In this document: piece by piece, positions 8,992-16,793 of the stretch
How positions within the stretch are numbered: the stretch's first letter is position 1
Layout: each line of letters starts with the position of its first letter
DNA from: JBNJGB01 sp051747385
GTDB lineage: Bacteria > Myxococcota_A > UBA9042 > PHBI01 > JACKFB01
Direction: 5' to 3'
DNA: 64,000 nt
Assembly: GCA_051747385.1 (NCBI GenBank)
Contig: JBNJGB010000013.1
Coordinates: 102,095 to 166,094 of the forward strand
Program-made: the position numbers and the translations under genes
The notes under the pieces: model-generated
Seen by the model: the letters and a program-made list of their open reading frames with translations, nothing else
The model's database searches: none
What the model was told of the DNA's origin: nothing

Positions 8992-9386
8992 AGGTCTTGT
9001 TCCCTCCGAAGGAAGAACGGATAGACCAGGTTCCTCAGGTTGTTGGTCCTCCGCACCCGATACTGGATGTTGACGAGGATCGCGTTCTCCTGGGTGGGAT
9101 CGGGATAGGCTCGGACCTGGATGTCCTCGATGCGGGGCTCCCACTTCACCAGGGCCTCGCGCGTGTACAGCGAGACCAGGGCGCAGGTGTTGGCGTTGAC
9201 CGGGTGGAACACCAGGTCGTGGATGCGGCAGCCGAACTCGGGCCGCATCACGCGCTCGCCGACAGCCGTCCCCAACACGAGGCGGATGGACTCGGCGACG
9301 CTCTCCTCATGGCTGGAGGTCTCGAGCGCACCATAGGCGTCGACCCCCATCGGGAAGGCGATTCCCCTTCCGAGAAAGTCCTTCAT
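8988..9386 (-). CDS. GPW/gp25 family baseplate wedge protein
   Basis: The protein has 132 aa, normal for gp25/Afp9. Diagnostic segments are 'GRGIAFPM' at the start, 'SIRLVLGTAVGERVMRPEFG' in the middle and 'YRVRRTNNLRNLVYPFFL' at the end. gp25 forms the core of the baseplate wedge and nucleates sheath polymerisation. The ATG at 9386 has a very good ribosome-binding site (GGAGGAGAA) and was chosen over a longer in-frame opening to 9524 that lacks support. The stop overlaps the baseplate J start by 4 nt. Confidence 0.93.
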   Translation of the reverse strand: MKDFLGRGIAFPMGVDAYGALETSSHEESVAESIRLVLGTAVGERVMRPEFGCRIHDLVFHPVNANTCALVSLYTREALVKWEPRIEDIQVRAYPDPTQENAILVNIQYRVRRTNNLRNLVYPFFLRREQDL

Positions 9387-9418
9387 TTCTCCTCCGACCC
9401 CCGGCGCGGAAGCGTGAA

Positions 9419-9613
9419 TCAGCCGAATCGCCCCTCGAAGAACTTGCCACAGCTCGGGCACTCGATGCGGACCCCGCCCTCGTCCAGGGTCACGTCCAGT
9501 GGTCCCTCGCCGCAGAAGGGGCATGGGTGGCCCTCCGTGCGGCCGCCGACGACCTCGTCCAGGACGTCCTGGAGCAGCAACAGGTCGTCTTCGCTCGCAG
9601 CGTCATGGCTCAA
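9419..9613 (-). CDS. Small zinc-ribbon protein of the injection-system locus
   Basis: The protein has 64 aa. An acidic N-terminal helix ('EDDLLLLQDVLDEVV') is followed by two CxxC knuckles, 'CPFCGE' and 'CPSCGKFFEGRFG', about 20 residues apart, which form a probable zinc ribbon. It starts at TTG behind GGGAG. It lies between the hub and gp25 genes, where a PAAR tip gene would be expected in Afp/PVC. It does not resemble PAAR. It may be a structural adaptor or assembly factor; the function is unknown. Confidence 0.75.
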   Translation of the reverse strand: MSHDAASEDDLLLLQDVLDEVVGGRTEGHPCPFCGEGPLDVTLDEGGVRIECPSCGKFFEGRFG

Positions 9614-9799
9614 TACGGGCTCCCGTCGGCGTCAGGTCCGGGGCGTCGAACGTCAGGCATCATAGAGGAAGGGGAATGCCTGTCAACCGGCCCCGGGAGC
9701 GCTGCGGCGGGCCGTCCGGACGTGCCTCGAGCGCCACCGCCGGGCCCCGCGGAGCGGCACCTCGGCGGCCCTCCCGGGCCCGCGTCCCGAGGGGTAGGC

Positions 9800-10957
9800 T
9801 CAGGCCTCGGGCGCTGCGTTGCGCACGAGGTGCAGCCGGGTCCGATACGGCTCGGCGGTGCCCGCCATCACGACGTGCTGGGCGGAATCCACCAGGTACT
9901 TGCCGCTGTAGCGGTTCCCGTACTGCTTCAACTCCACGACGTCGCCGGCGGTGACGTCCGGGACGCCCTCGACGACCAGGTCGCCGGTCATGAAGTCCAT
10001 GGAGAGCTGGTCGAAGATCGAGGTGGCGATCTCCTCGGCCTCGGCGTCGCTGGCCACCGGGACGTCCACCACGGTCAGGACGCGACCGCTGCCGGCGCTG
10101 CCGTAGTGGGCCTTCCCCGCCTGCTTGTGTCCCGGGGTCCCGTCGAGGGTCGACGACGGCGCCTCGGCCTTGCCGAGGATGGGCTTCTTCTCCTTGGGGT
10201 TCCAGCCGCGGACCTCCACCTTGGCGACCTGCTGGACCGTGGACAGCACGAAGTCCGCCGTCAGCCCCAGCCGCGCGTCGGTCGGATCCTTGCGCTCGCG
10301 GCAGACGACCACCTTCGGGCTCCCGCTCAGGTCCACCTTCTTGAAGGCGAGCTTGGCGGCGTTGTCGCTCGACTCGGAGTCCAGGTCGATGCCCGTGATG
10401 GTCCCCAGGCTGCGCATGAACTGGTAGTCGTTCACCTCGACCTGGGGCACGTACTCGAGCTGGCTCTGACCCGAGTCGGTGCTGCCGCTCAGGGAGTCGC
10501 TCGTGTCGCCCTTCCGGGCCTTCGAGTCGCCGATGACCTGGCTGGCCACGTCGCCGACCTTTACGCTGGTCTCGTGACCGTCCCCCCAGGTCCGCGAGCT
10601 GGTCCCGCGCGTCAGGCGGTGGACCTTGTCGTAGCCGGAGATGGTGATGAGGTGCTCGTCCGTGGAGAAGCTGGGCTCCACGTAGCTGATCTCCCCCTTG
10701 AAGACCGTGGCGGGGGCGTCGTAGCCGAGGATGATCTCCACCTCGGCGCCCGGCTTGAAGCAGTCGAGCAGGATGAAGTCCGCGTGGGACATCATCTGGA
10801 AGGACACGGAGAAGAAGTCGGGGCTGTCCAGGCGCTGGTCCACCTGGATCCGCGACACATAGGACCCGTCCTTGAGGTCCACGTCTCCGCTGTCTCCCGA
10901 GACCCGGCTGCTGCCGTCGATCTTCACCTCGACGGTCAATACGTGTTCGCTCGGCAC
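9800..10957 (-). CDS. Central hub protein (phage late control D / gp27-like, Afp8 N-terminal type)
   Basis: The protein has 385 aa. The fold-defining pattern of gp27/VgrG-like hubs is visible: an N-terminal beta region ('VSRIQVDQRLDSPDFFSVSF'), a second barrel region ('FKGEISYVEPSFSTDEHLIT') and 'GYDKVHRLTRG'. The C-terminal part ends with the late-control-D pattern 'FMTGDLVVEGVPDVTAGDVV'. Afp8 and VgrG are normally longer because a gp5-like OB fold and a spike follow. Here the protein stops after the hub, so the spike must be a separate gene or absent. It starts at GTG behind AGAGG. The 186 bp from its stop to the zinc-ribbon gene hold nothing I could identify. Confidence 0.88.
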   Translation of the reverse strand: MPSEHVLTVEVKIDGSSRVSGDSGDVDLKDGSYVSRIQVDQRLDSPDFFSVSFQMMSHADFILLDCFKPGAEVEIILGYDAPATVFKGEISYVEPSFSTDEHLITISGYDKVHRLTRGTSSRTWGDGHETSVKVGDVASQVIGDSKARKGDTSDSLSGSTDSGQSQLEYVPQVEVNDYQFMRSLGTITGIDLDSESSDNAAKLAFKKVDLSGSPKVVVCRERKDPTDARLGLTADFVLSTVQQVAKVEVRGWNPKEKKPILGKAEAPSSTLDGTPGHKQAGKAHYGSAGSGRVLTVVDVPVASDAEAEEIATSIFDQLSMDFMTGDLVVEGVPDVTAGDVVELKQYGNRYSGKYLVDSAQHVVMAGTAEPYRTRLHLVRNAAPEA

Positions 10958-10988
10958 GGCTCGCCTCTATGGCTTCGGAGGAGGTGTC

Positions 10989-11711
10989 CTACTTGATGAT
11001 GGGCGGCACCAGGAGCTTCGAGCCCGGCCGCAGGCTCATGGGATCGTCGATGTCGTTCGTCTCGGCGATCCGGCGCCACTCGTGGGGATCGTCGTACTCC
11101 GCGTACGCGATGCCCTGCAGCGTGTCGCCCCGCTTGACCGTGTACAGCTTCGCGTGATCGGGCGACTGCTTGGGGTTCTCGCTCATCTGCTGCTCGATAG
11201 GCAGCGCCTGCTTGAGCGTGAGCTTCGCCTTGGCCCGCACGGGCGTGCCATCGGGCAGGAACATGGAGTAGTCCACCTTGAGCTTCTCCACGTAGAACAG
11301 GTACTGGCTGTCCTTCTCGGAGCCCTGGGTGAACTGCCCCCACACGAGGCGCACGCACGGGATGTGGTGGGACGCCTCGTAGTAGTCGAGCAGCTTCTCG
11401 AGCTTGTCGATGTACTTCGAGCGCACGCTCTCCCGGCTCTCGTACGTGTCGAACCAGAGCTCGCCGATGTCGAGCTCGATGGGGTTCGTCATCGTCCACC
11501 GGGTCTCCTGGGCGTTCTGCTCGGTCTGCGTCTGCTCGAGCTTCACCGACTTGGTGATGCTGATCGTGGACGGGTTCAGGAAGAACTCGATGTTGTAGCC
11601 GGAGAGCTCGGAGCCGCCCGGCTTGTCGTACGCGACCAGGCAGGCCTTCTGGAGCTGGCCCCGGAACAGCTGCGAGTTGTAGTCCATCGCGCTGGGACCC
11701 TTTACCGCCAT
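10989..11711 (-). CDS. LysM-domain tail protein (Afp7-like)
   Basis: The protein has 240 aa. Residues about 10-180 match the Afp7-type N-terminal region ('NIEFFLNPSTISITKSV', then 'LWFDTYESRESVR' and 'LVWGQF'). A LysM module closes the protein ('YTVKRGDTLQGIAYAEYDD', ending 'GSKLLVPPIIK'). In eCIS this protein joins the inner tube to the hub at the baseplate. In that setting LysM is thought to have a structural role. The ATG lies behind GAGAGGAGAGG and overlaps the end of the upstream 1,468-aa gene by 10 nt. Confidence 0.92.
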   Translation of the reverse strand: MAVKGPSAMDYNSQLFRGQLQKACLVAYDKPGGSELSGYNIEFFLNPSTISITKSVKLEQTQTEQNAQETRWTMTNPIELDIGELWFDTYESRESVRSKYIDKLEKLLDYYEASHHIPCVRLVWGQFTQGSEKDSQYLFYVEKLKVDYSMFLPDGTPVRAKAKLTLKQALPIEQQMSENPKQSPDHAKLYTVKRGDTLQGIAYAEYDDPHEWRRIAETNDIDDPMSLRPGSKLLVPPIIK

Positions 11712-14700
11712 ATCCCTCTCCTCTCCTTGTCGCGCTTCATGCGCCGCGCGATTCGATCAGCCATCTCCAGGGCGAGGCTCTCGAACGCCTCCTTGCTGAG
11801 CTCGGCCTCGGGGGCCGAACCCTCCGCCGGGGACGGCGAGGAGTCGCCGGCCCGGCCGTCGCGCGAGGAGGCCCCTGAACGTTGCTCCGAGCTCGGCTTG
11901 CGCATGGCCGTCTGCGCAACCGCCTTCACCGCCGGCGCCACGAGCGGGAGTGGCACCCGCTCCCCGGCGTCCGGCGCGTCGAGGACGCTCTCGGCCAGCC
12001 GACCGAGGTCGGCGTGGGAGGTGCCGGCCGACGAGCCGGTCTCCACGAACCGCCAGTTCGTCTCCTGCGCGGCCTGCCTGGCCGCCCGGCGCTGCGTGGC
12101 GCCCCGGTCGCTGCCGCCGCGGCTCATCTCGCCGACCACGCGGCGCAGGCCGCTGCGATCCGCCCCGACGTCCTCCGCGTCGCGCCTGGCCGGAGGCTGC
12201 TGCACCACGCCCGCCTCGTGGATGGGCGAGCCGGCCGCCAGGGCCGACCGGCGCGCTCCGGCACCGCCCAGGCTCGCGAGGACGCGCTGGAACTCGCCGC
12301 GCACGTCGCCCATCTCCAGGTCGAGGCCAGTGCGGTTCCCGTCCACGCGGCCGAGCCAGGACCGCGTGAAGTCGCCGAGCGCGCCGTGGGAGGCCACCAG
12401 CCGATCGCCGCCCTCCAGGCTGCGCACCATGGACCGGACCATCGCGTCCTGGGCCCCCTCGCCGCGGACACCGGCCCGCTCCAGGAGACGGACCACCCGC
12501 GCCGCGGTCCGGGTCGTGCCCGCCCTCCGCGCAGCGGACCGTCCCGGGGCGCCTTCGCCTGCGGCCTCGCCGGCCGCCGTAGCGCCTTGCGCGTCCGCGG
12601 TCATCCGCGCGAGCTCGCCCGGCATGCCGCCACGCAGACCCGCTGCTTGCGCGGCCGTGGGCGCCGTCCGGGAGCGCATGCCCCCGATCATCATCTCCGG
12701 GGCCAGCGCCGAGCCCAGCCCGGCGACGCTCCCGCCCTCCACGACGGCAGTCTCGCCCTCCGGCGCCGCGGCGGCCCCGGCCTCAGCCCGGGCCATCGCC
12801 CGCGCGGACCGTGCCGGGGTCCGGCCCGTGAGCCGCGTCAACCCTGCCGGGCCGCGCGCCGACTCGTCGAGCGCCGTCTCGAGGCGGGCGGCGAGGCCGG
12901 CCTCACCGGGATCGGAGCGCCGAGCCACCAGGGCCCGCTCCCCCATTCCCATCCGGGCGTAGCCGGGACCCGGCCCGGACGCGGCCGGGCCCGTCGGGCT
13001 GGACGCCGCCATCTCCTCCGCCGCGGCGACCGCCGGCGTGTCCCCTGCCTCGTCGGGAGCCGCCCCGCCCCTGATCGTCTCGCCGGCCGTGTCCGCCAGG
13101 CCGGCCCGCCCCGTCACCCCCGGCAAGCCGGGCGCGCCTGCCGCGCGGGGAGTCGCCCCGCCGGTCGACAGCCCACGCCGCGCCCTCTCCAGGCGCTGCA
13201 AGAGCCCGCGACGGGCGGACGCCTCCACGACCGTCTCGGCGCCGGCGCTCGACTGCGCCAGAGCCACGAGCTCTCCGACCGCGTCCAGGAGTCCCGGCTG
13301 CCGGACCGCCCGGGAGCGCTCCGGCGCCATGCCCCGGAAGTAGCGATCCGTGGCCGTCGACCCCAGGAGCGACTCGCCGCCGGCCGACCCCTCGACGGCG
13401 CCGGTTCCGGTGAACGCCTCGGTCCCCGTGACGACGCGCGCGAGGTTCCGGACCATCTGCACGGGGCTGCTCCCCGTCGCCGCCCGTGCTCCCGGGGTCG
13501 TCGCCTCGGCTGCACGTCGCGCGGCGGCGGGACCGGCCACCGCAGCCCCGGGCTCCACGCCCGCGAGGCCCTCCGCGGGAGCCAGCTGGAGCATCGCCAG
13601 CTCGGGCTCGGTCCACCCCGCCGTGCGCAGCACGCGCGTGACGCGCCCCGACTCGGGCCCCGACAGCCGCGCGAGGCTGCCCGGCAGGTCCCCGGCATCG
13701 AGAGTAGCCGCGCCGCCGCGTCCGACGCCGGCCGCCCCGCTGGTCCGCTGTACCACGGAGCGGGACAAGCGCGGCTCCGAGCCCGTGGACACGGCATGTC
13801 GGTCCGCCTCCGCGATGGGGCCGGCCGGCCCGAGCAGGGGTGCCGTCTGCAGCACCTCCCGCGCGGTCATCACCGGCCGCCGCAGGGCGCGACGAGCGGC
13901 CCGGGCGTCGCCACTCCAGCGGGCGCGGACGTCTCCGGCGAGCCCCGGCCGGGAGGCCCGGACCGCGGCGGGCGCCACGCCCCCGGAGGTCGGACGGGCG
14001 GTCCGCCCGAGGCCGGGCGCGACCGCGCGCCGCTGCACCCCCGCCCCGGCGTCCATCCCGGCCGGATCCGCGAGGTCGGCCGCCTCCGCGGCCGGAACGA
14101 GAAGCTGGCGGGCGTCCACGGCGTCGGCCGCCATGGCCCGATAGCCCACGGACGGGCTGGCGACGCCGGGCCGCCAGACGCCTCCGGTCAGCGACGGCGC
14201 CGCGCGACCCGGAGCCGCCTCGGCCGAGGTGGCGAACGCGTCTGCCGCGGACGCCATGGCGCGGCCTCCGGCGGCCGGTTCGGCACCGGCCATCCCCAGG
14301 CTCGTCGTCCCTGGACCGGCGCCCATCTCCGAGCGCTGCACCATCCGCCTCGCGCCGGCCGCGCGCTCGCTCGGCGTGGCCAACGACAGCGCCGTCGAGG
14401 CCGGCAGCATCGTCGCACGCCGCCCGCTCGGCACCGCCGCGAGCGAAACGCCCGTCGCCTCCGGAGCGCTCTCGTCGGTAGCCAGCGCGACCCAGGCCAC
14501 GCCGTCCAAGGCCTCCTGTCCGCCAGCGAATCCCGGACGTGGCCCGGTCGCCTCGGCCACCACCGGGCGGAAGGCCTCCGCGCCGGTCGCGGGCCCGCGA
14601 CGCGACGCGATTCGGCCCGCCGTCACCTCGTGGCGGCTCAGGGTGGCGCCGAGCGGCATGTCCGGCCCCAGATCCGCGGCGAGACGCCAGCCGGCCGCCC

Positions 14701-16108
14701 CCGTGGTGGAAGCGGCGGGGGCTCCGCCGGGCTGCGTAGCCCGAGCCAGTACCAGGCCCGACGTCTCCACGCCGGGTCCGCCCCGCGGCGCCCGGTGCGA
14801 CGGCGCGACGTCCGTCGTGAGGCGCGTCATCTGTACCCGGGGCGCCGACAGCGCGCCACGCGAGGCGCGCGGATGCGGCCGCCCCTGGGCGTCGTATGCG
14901 ACCTGCGCCGCCAGCCAGGGTGCAGCTGACGGGCCTTCGGCACGTGCAGCGTCCGGCGTACCGGCCGGACCCGAGCCCGGCTCACCGGACGCCTGGACGA
15001 CCGCACGCTCGCTCGCGGTCCGGAAGACCCCGCCCGACCAGGCCCGCACCGTCGGCGTGGCGCCCTCGGTCGACACCAGGCTCGACAGGCTCGTCGAGGG
15101 CACCCGCCGGCTCGGCGCAGCGCCCGCGGCGGTCGCAGCCCGGCCTGCCCCGCGGCGCGCCTCGGAGACACGGGCGACGGCCGCTGCCACCCCGGACTCG
15201 GCGGCCCCACCGTCGTCGACGAGGGAGACGAAGTCGCCCTCGACGGAGTCGAAGAACGCGTAGACGGGACTCCGCCCGCCCTCTCGCGCGGCCGGTGGCG
15301 TCGCCCGCTGCACCATCCGATCGATGGCAGGTGCGTTCACGGCCAGCCCGGTGCCCCGTCCGCTCTCCCGGCCGAAGGCGGCATCGGCCCAGCCGATGGC
15401 GCCCGCGAGCGCCGGCGTCCGAGAGTCCACGAGGAGGCCATCCAGGTCGACGGCCGACCGCCGCGCGCGCGCCGCCTGCGGAGCCCTGCCCGGCCCCTCC
15501 ACGGCGCCGGCGGCGCCCGTCGCCTCAGGCGTGTGGGCGAGCAGGTCGTCCATGTAGAGGCCACCGGACTCGAGGGCCTCCACCGAGGCGGGCGACAGCG
15601 CGCCCCCGTCGCGGAGCCGGAGCGTCTCGCCCGGCGCACCCGCGGGACGACGCGGGGCCCGGCGAGGGGTCGCGCGGCGGGGCCCGAACATGGAGCCTCG
15701 CCGTCGTCGGGCCGCCGGAGCCTGACGCGCCTGACGCGGGGACGAGGCAGGCGCCTCGTCGATCAGCTCCAGGGTCGACATCTCACCGGCCTCGAGGTCG
15801 TGGTAGCCGGCCGGAGCCGCGCCGGTGTCCCAGTAGCCCCGCCACCAGTCGCCGAGCAGATCCGCGCCCAACCCCATCCCCTCGGCCCAACGCGTGCCCG
15901 TGGACGCCGACAGGCGCTCCGTCAGGCTGCCCGCCATGTCGCGGGCGCGGGCGCCGGCTGCGTCCACCGGCGGATCGTCGACACCGTGGAGGAGACGCGC
16001 GTACAGCGACGCCGTGAACTCGCCGACCCGTGCCAGATCCCGAGCCTCGTCCGCGGACGGCTCGACGCCTGCGGTCAGCAGCTCGGCGATCGGGTGCATC
16101 TCTGCCAT
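11702..16108 (-). CDS. 1,468-aa Ala/Gly/Arg-rich injection-system protein, candidate tape measure or luminal cargo
   Basis: I do not recognise a family. Residues 1-95 look folded ('HPIAELLTAGVEPSADEARD', 'DLLGDWWRGYW'). The next about 1,300 residues are low-complexity Ala/Gly/Arg/Pro with few aromatics. The C-terminus is an amphipathic helix ending 'KRDKERRGIWR'. Short motifs of the form hydrophobic-V-Q-R/M recur through the disordered part: 'MVQRA', 'RVQMT', 'MVQRS', 'GVQRR', 'VVQRT', 'PVQMV'. Similar QR-type motifs occur in other eCIS-associated low-complexity proteins, in my recollection. It lies between tube 2 and the LysM gene. It is the only long protein in the locus that could set tail length, yet it is far less helical than usual tape measures. 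Cargo filling the tube is the alternative. Confidence 0.7.
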   Translation of the reverse strand: MAEMHPIAELLTAGVEPSADEARDLARVGEFTASLYARLLHGVDDPPVDAAGARARDMAGSLTERLSASTGTRWAEGMGLGADLLGDWWRGYWDTGAAPAGYHDLEAGEMSTLELIDEAPASSPRQARQAPAARRRRGSMFGPRRATPRRAPRRPAGAPGETLRLRDGGALSPASVEALESGGLYMDDLLAHTPEATGAAGAVEGPGRAPQAARARRSAVDLDGLLVDSRTPALAGAIGWADAAFGRESGRGTGLAVNAPAIDRMVQRATPPAAREGGRSPVYAFFDSVEGDFVSLVDDGGAAESGVAAAVARVSEARRGAGRAATAAGAAPSRRVPSTSLSSLVSTEGATPTVRAWSGGVFRTASERAVVQASGEPGSGPAGTPDAARAEGPSAAPWLAAQVAYDAQGRPHPRASRGALSAPRVQMTRLTTDVAPSHRAPRGGPGVETSGLVLARATQPGGAPAASTTGAAGWRLAADLGPDMPLGATLSRHEVTAGRIASRRGPATGAEAFRPVVAEATGPRPGFAGGQEALDGVAWVALATDESAPEATGVSLAAVPSGRRATMLPASTALSLATPSERAAGARRMVQRSEMGAGPGTTSLGMAGAEPAAGGRAMASAADAFATSAEAAPGRAAPSLTGGVWRPGVASPSVGYRAMAADAVDARQLLVPAAEAADLADPAGMDAGAGVQRRAVAPGLGRTARPTSGGVAPAAVRASRPGLAGDVRARWSGDARAARRALRRPVMTAREVLQTAPLLGPAGPIAEADRHAVSTGSEPRLSRSVVQRTSGAAGVGRGGAATLDAGDLPGSLARLSGPESGRVTRVLRTAGWTEPELAMLQLAPAEGLAGVEPGAAVAGPAAARRAAEATTPGARAATGSSPVQMVRNLARVVTGTEAFTGTGAVEGSAGGESLLGSTATDRYFRGMAPERSRAVRQPGLLDAVGELVALAQSSAGAETVVEASARRGLLQRLERARRGLSTGGATPRAAGAPGLPGVTGRAGLADTAGETIRGGAAPDEAGDTPAVAAAEEMAASSPTGPAASGPGPGYARMGMGERALVARRSDPGEAGLAARLETALDESARGPAGLTRLTGRTPARSARAMARAEAGAAAAPEGETAVVEGGSVAGLGSALAPEMMIGGMRSRTAPTAAQAAGLRGGMPGELARMTADAQGATAAGEAAGEGAPGRSAARRAGTTRTAARVVRLLERAGVRGEGAQDAMVRSMVRSLEGGDRLVASHGALGDFTRSWLGRVDGNRTGLDLEMGDVRGEFQRVLASLGGAGARRSALAAGSPIHEAGVVQQPPARRDAEDVGADRSGLRRVVGEMSRGGSDRGATQRRAARQAAQETNWRFVETGSSAGTSHADLGRLAESVLDAPDAGERVPLPLVAPAVKAVAQTAMRKPSSEQRSGASSRDGRAGDSSPSPAEGSAPEAELSKEAFESLALEMADRIARRMKRDKERRGIWR

Positions 16109-16175
16109 CGGTCAGCCCCTGGTCTCGTCGGGTACGCGCAGTCTCACGGCGTCGGGCCCGGAGGCCCCGCGCGTC

Positions 16176-16664
16176 TCAGGCGCCGCTCTTCTGGAGCTCG
16201 TAGAAGTCGTAGTTGATCTTGATCTTCTCGAAGGCGATGTCCTTGCCCTTCGAGTCGAAGCTCGGCCCCTCGTACTCCGTGATGAAGGCGCCATAGAGCT
16301 GGAAGCGGCAGGTCTCGTCCCCGGCGTCGTTGAGCATGACCAGCGACAGGCTCTGCCGCTCGACCTTCTCGTTCGGGTCGTGGACGCTGCGCATCCAGTT
16401 GAAGAACTCGTCGCGCGCCGAGTAGAAGCCCTTCTCGATGACCAGCGGGTCGAAGGTCTGGGCCTCGATCATCGCGTGCTCGTAGACGTTGTTGCCGCCC
16501 TCGCGCACGTTGGTGACCTTCGTGCTCATCTTCAGCCCGCTCACCTTGGTGAAGCGGACGCACTCGACGCCGCCGATCTCCAGGAAATAGCGGTATGGGA
16601 TCTCGGGATCGGCGTCCGGCACGTTGGGGTCCGCGCGTCCGAGCGGCTCCTGCGCTGTGGCCAT
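16176..16664 (-). CDS. Tail tube protein 2 (gp19-like, Afp5-type)
   Basis: The protein has 162 aa. The N-terminal about 20 residues are an acidic extension. Then comes the tube fold with 'YRYFLEIGGVECVRFTKVSG' and the signature 'KINYDFYEL' near the end. Minor tube proteins of this type form the first ring above the hub, under the LysM protein. The gene order tube 2 - large protein - LysM - hub fits that role. ATG behind AAAAGGAG. It is related to but distinct from tube 1 (19498-19929). Confidence 0.9.
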   Translation of the reverse strand: MATAQEPLGRADPNVPDADPEIPYRYFLEIGGVECVRFTKVSGLKMSTKVTNVREGGNNVYEHAMIEAQTFDPLVIEKGFYSARDEFFNWMRSVHDPNEKVERQSLSLVMLNDAGDETCRFQLYGAFITEYEGPSFDSKGKDIAFEKIKINYDFYELQKSGA

Positions 16665-16758
16665 CGGCGGCTCCTTTTCGCTGGCTCGATCCCGTCGGGG
16701 ATCCGGTGGGTGCTGGGAACTGGCGAATCGAGGACTGGAGACCCCACCCCTGTCGGTT

Positions 16759-16777
16759 GACCCCGGTTGCCGGGGTC
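16759..16777 (-). other. Perfect hairpin between sheath 2 and tube 2
   Basis: GACCCCGG and CCGGGGTC form an 8-bp stem with a 3-nt loop, 17 nt after the sheath 2 stop. There is no U-run behind it on the minus strand, so it is more likely an mRNA-stability or processing element than a strong terminator. Confidence 0.3.
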
Positions 16778-16793
16778 GAGGCGGGCGCGTCGA

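Noticed and set aside
5932..9024. 1,030-codon open frame antisense to baseplate J
   Set aside because: Shadow of the real gene; composition is typical of the antisense of GC-rich coding DNA, with no motif or ribosome-binding site.
11882..14929. 1,015-codon open frame antisense to the 1,468-aa protein
   Set aside because: I considered whether the plus strand could be the real gene, since the minus product is low-complexity. The minus frame has folded ends, overlaps LysM in operon style and follows the direction of the locus; the plus frame is Arg/Gly/Pro shadow.
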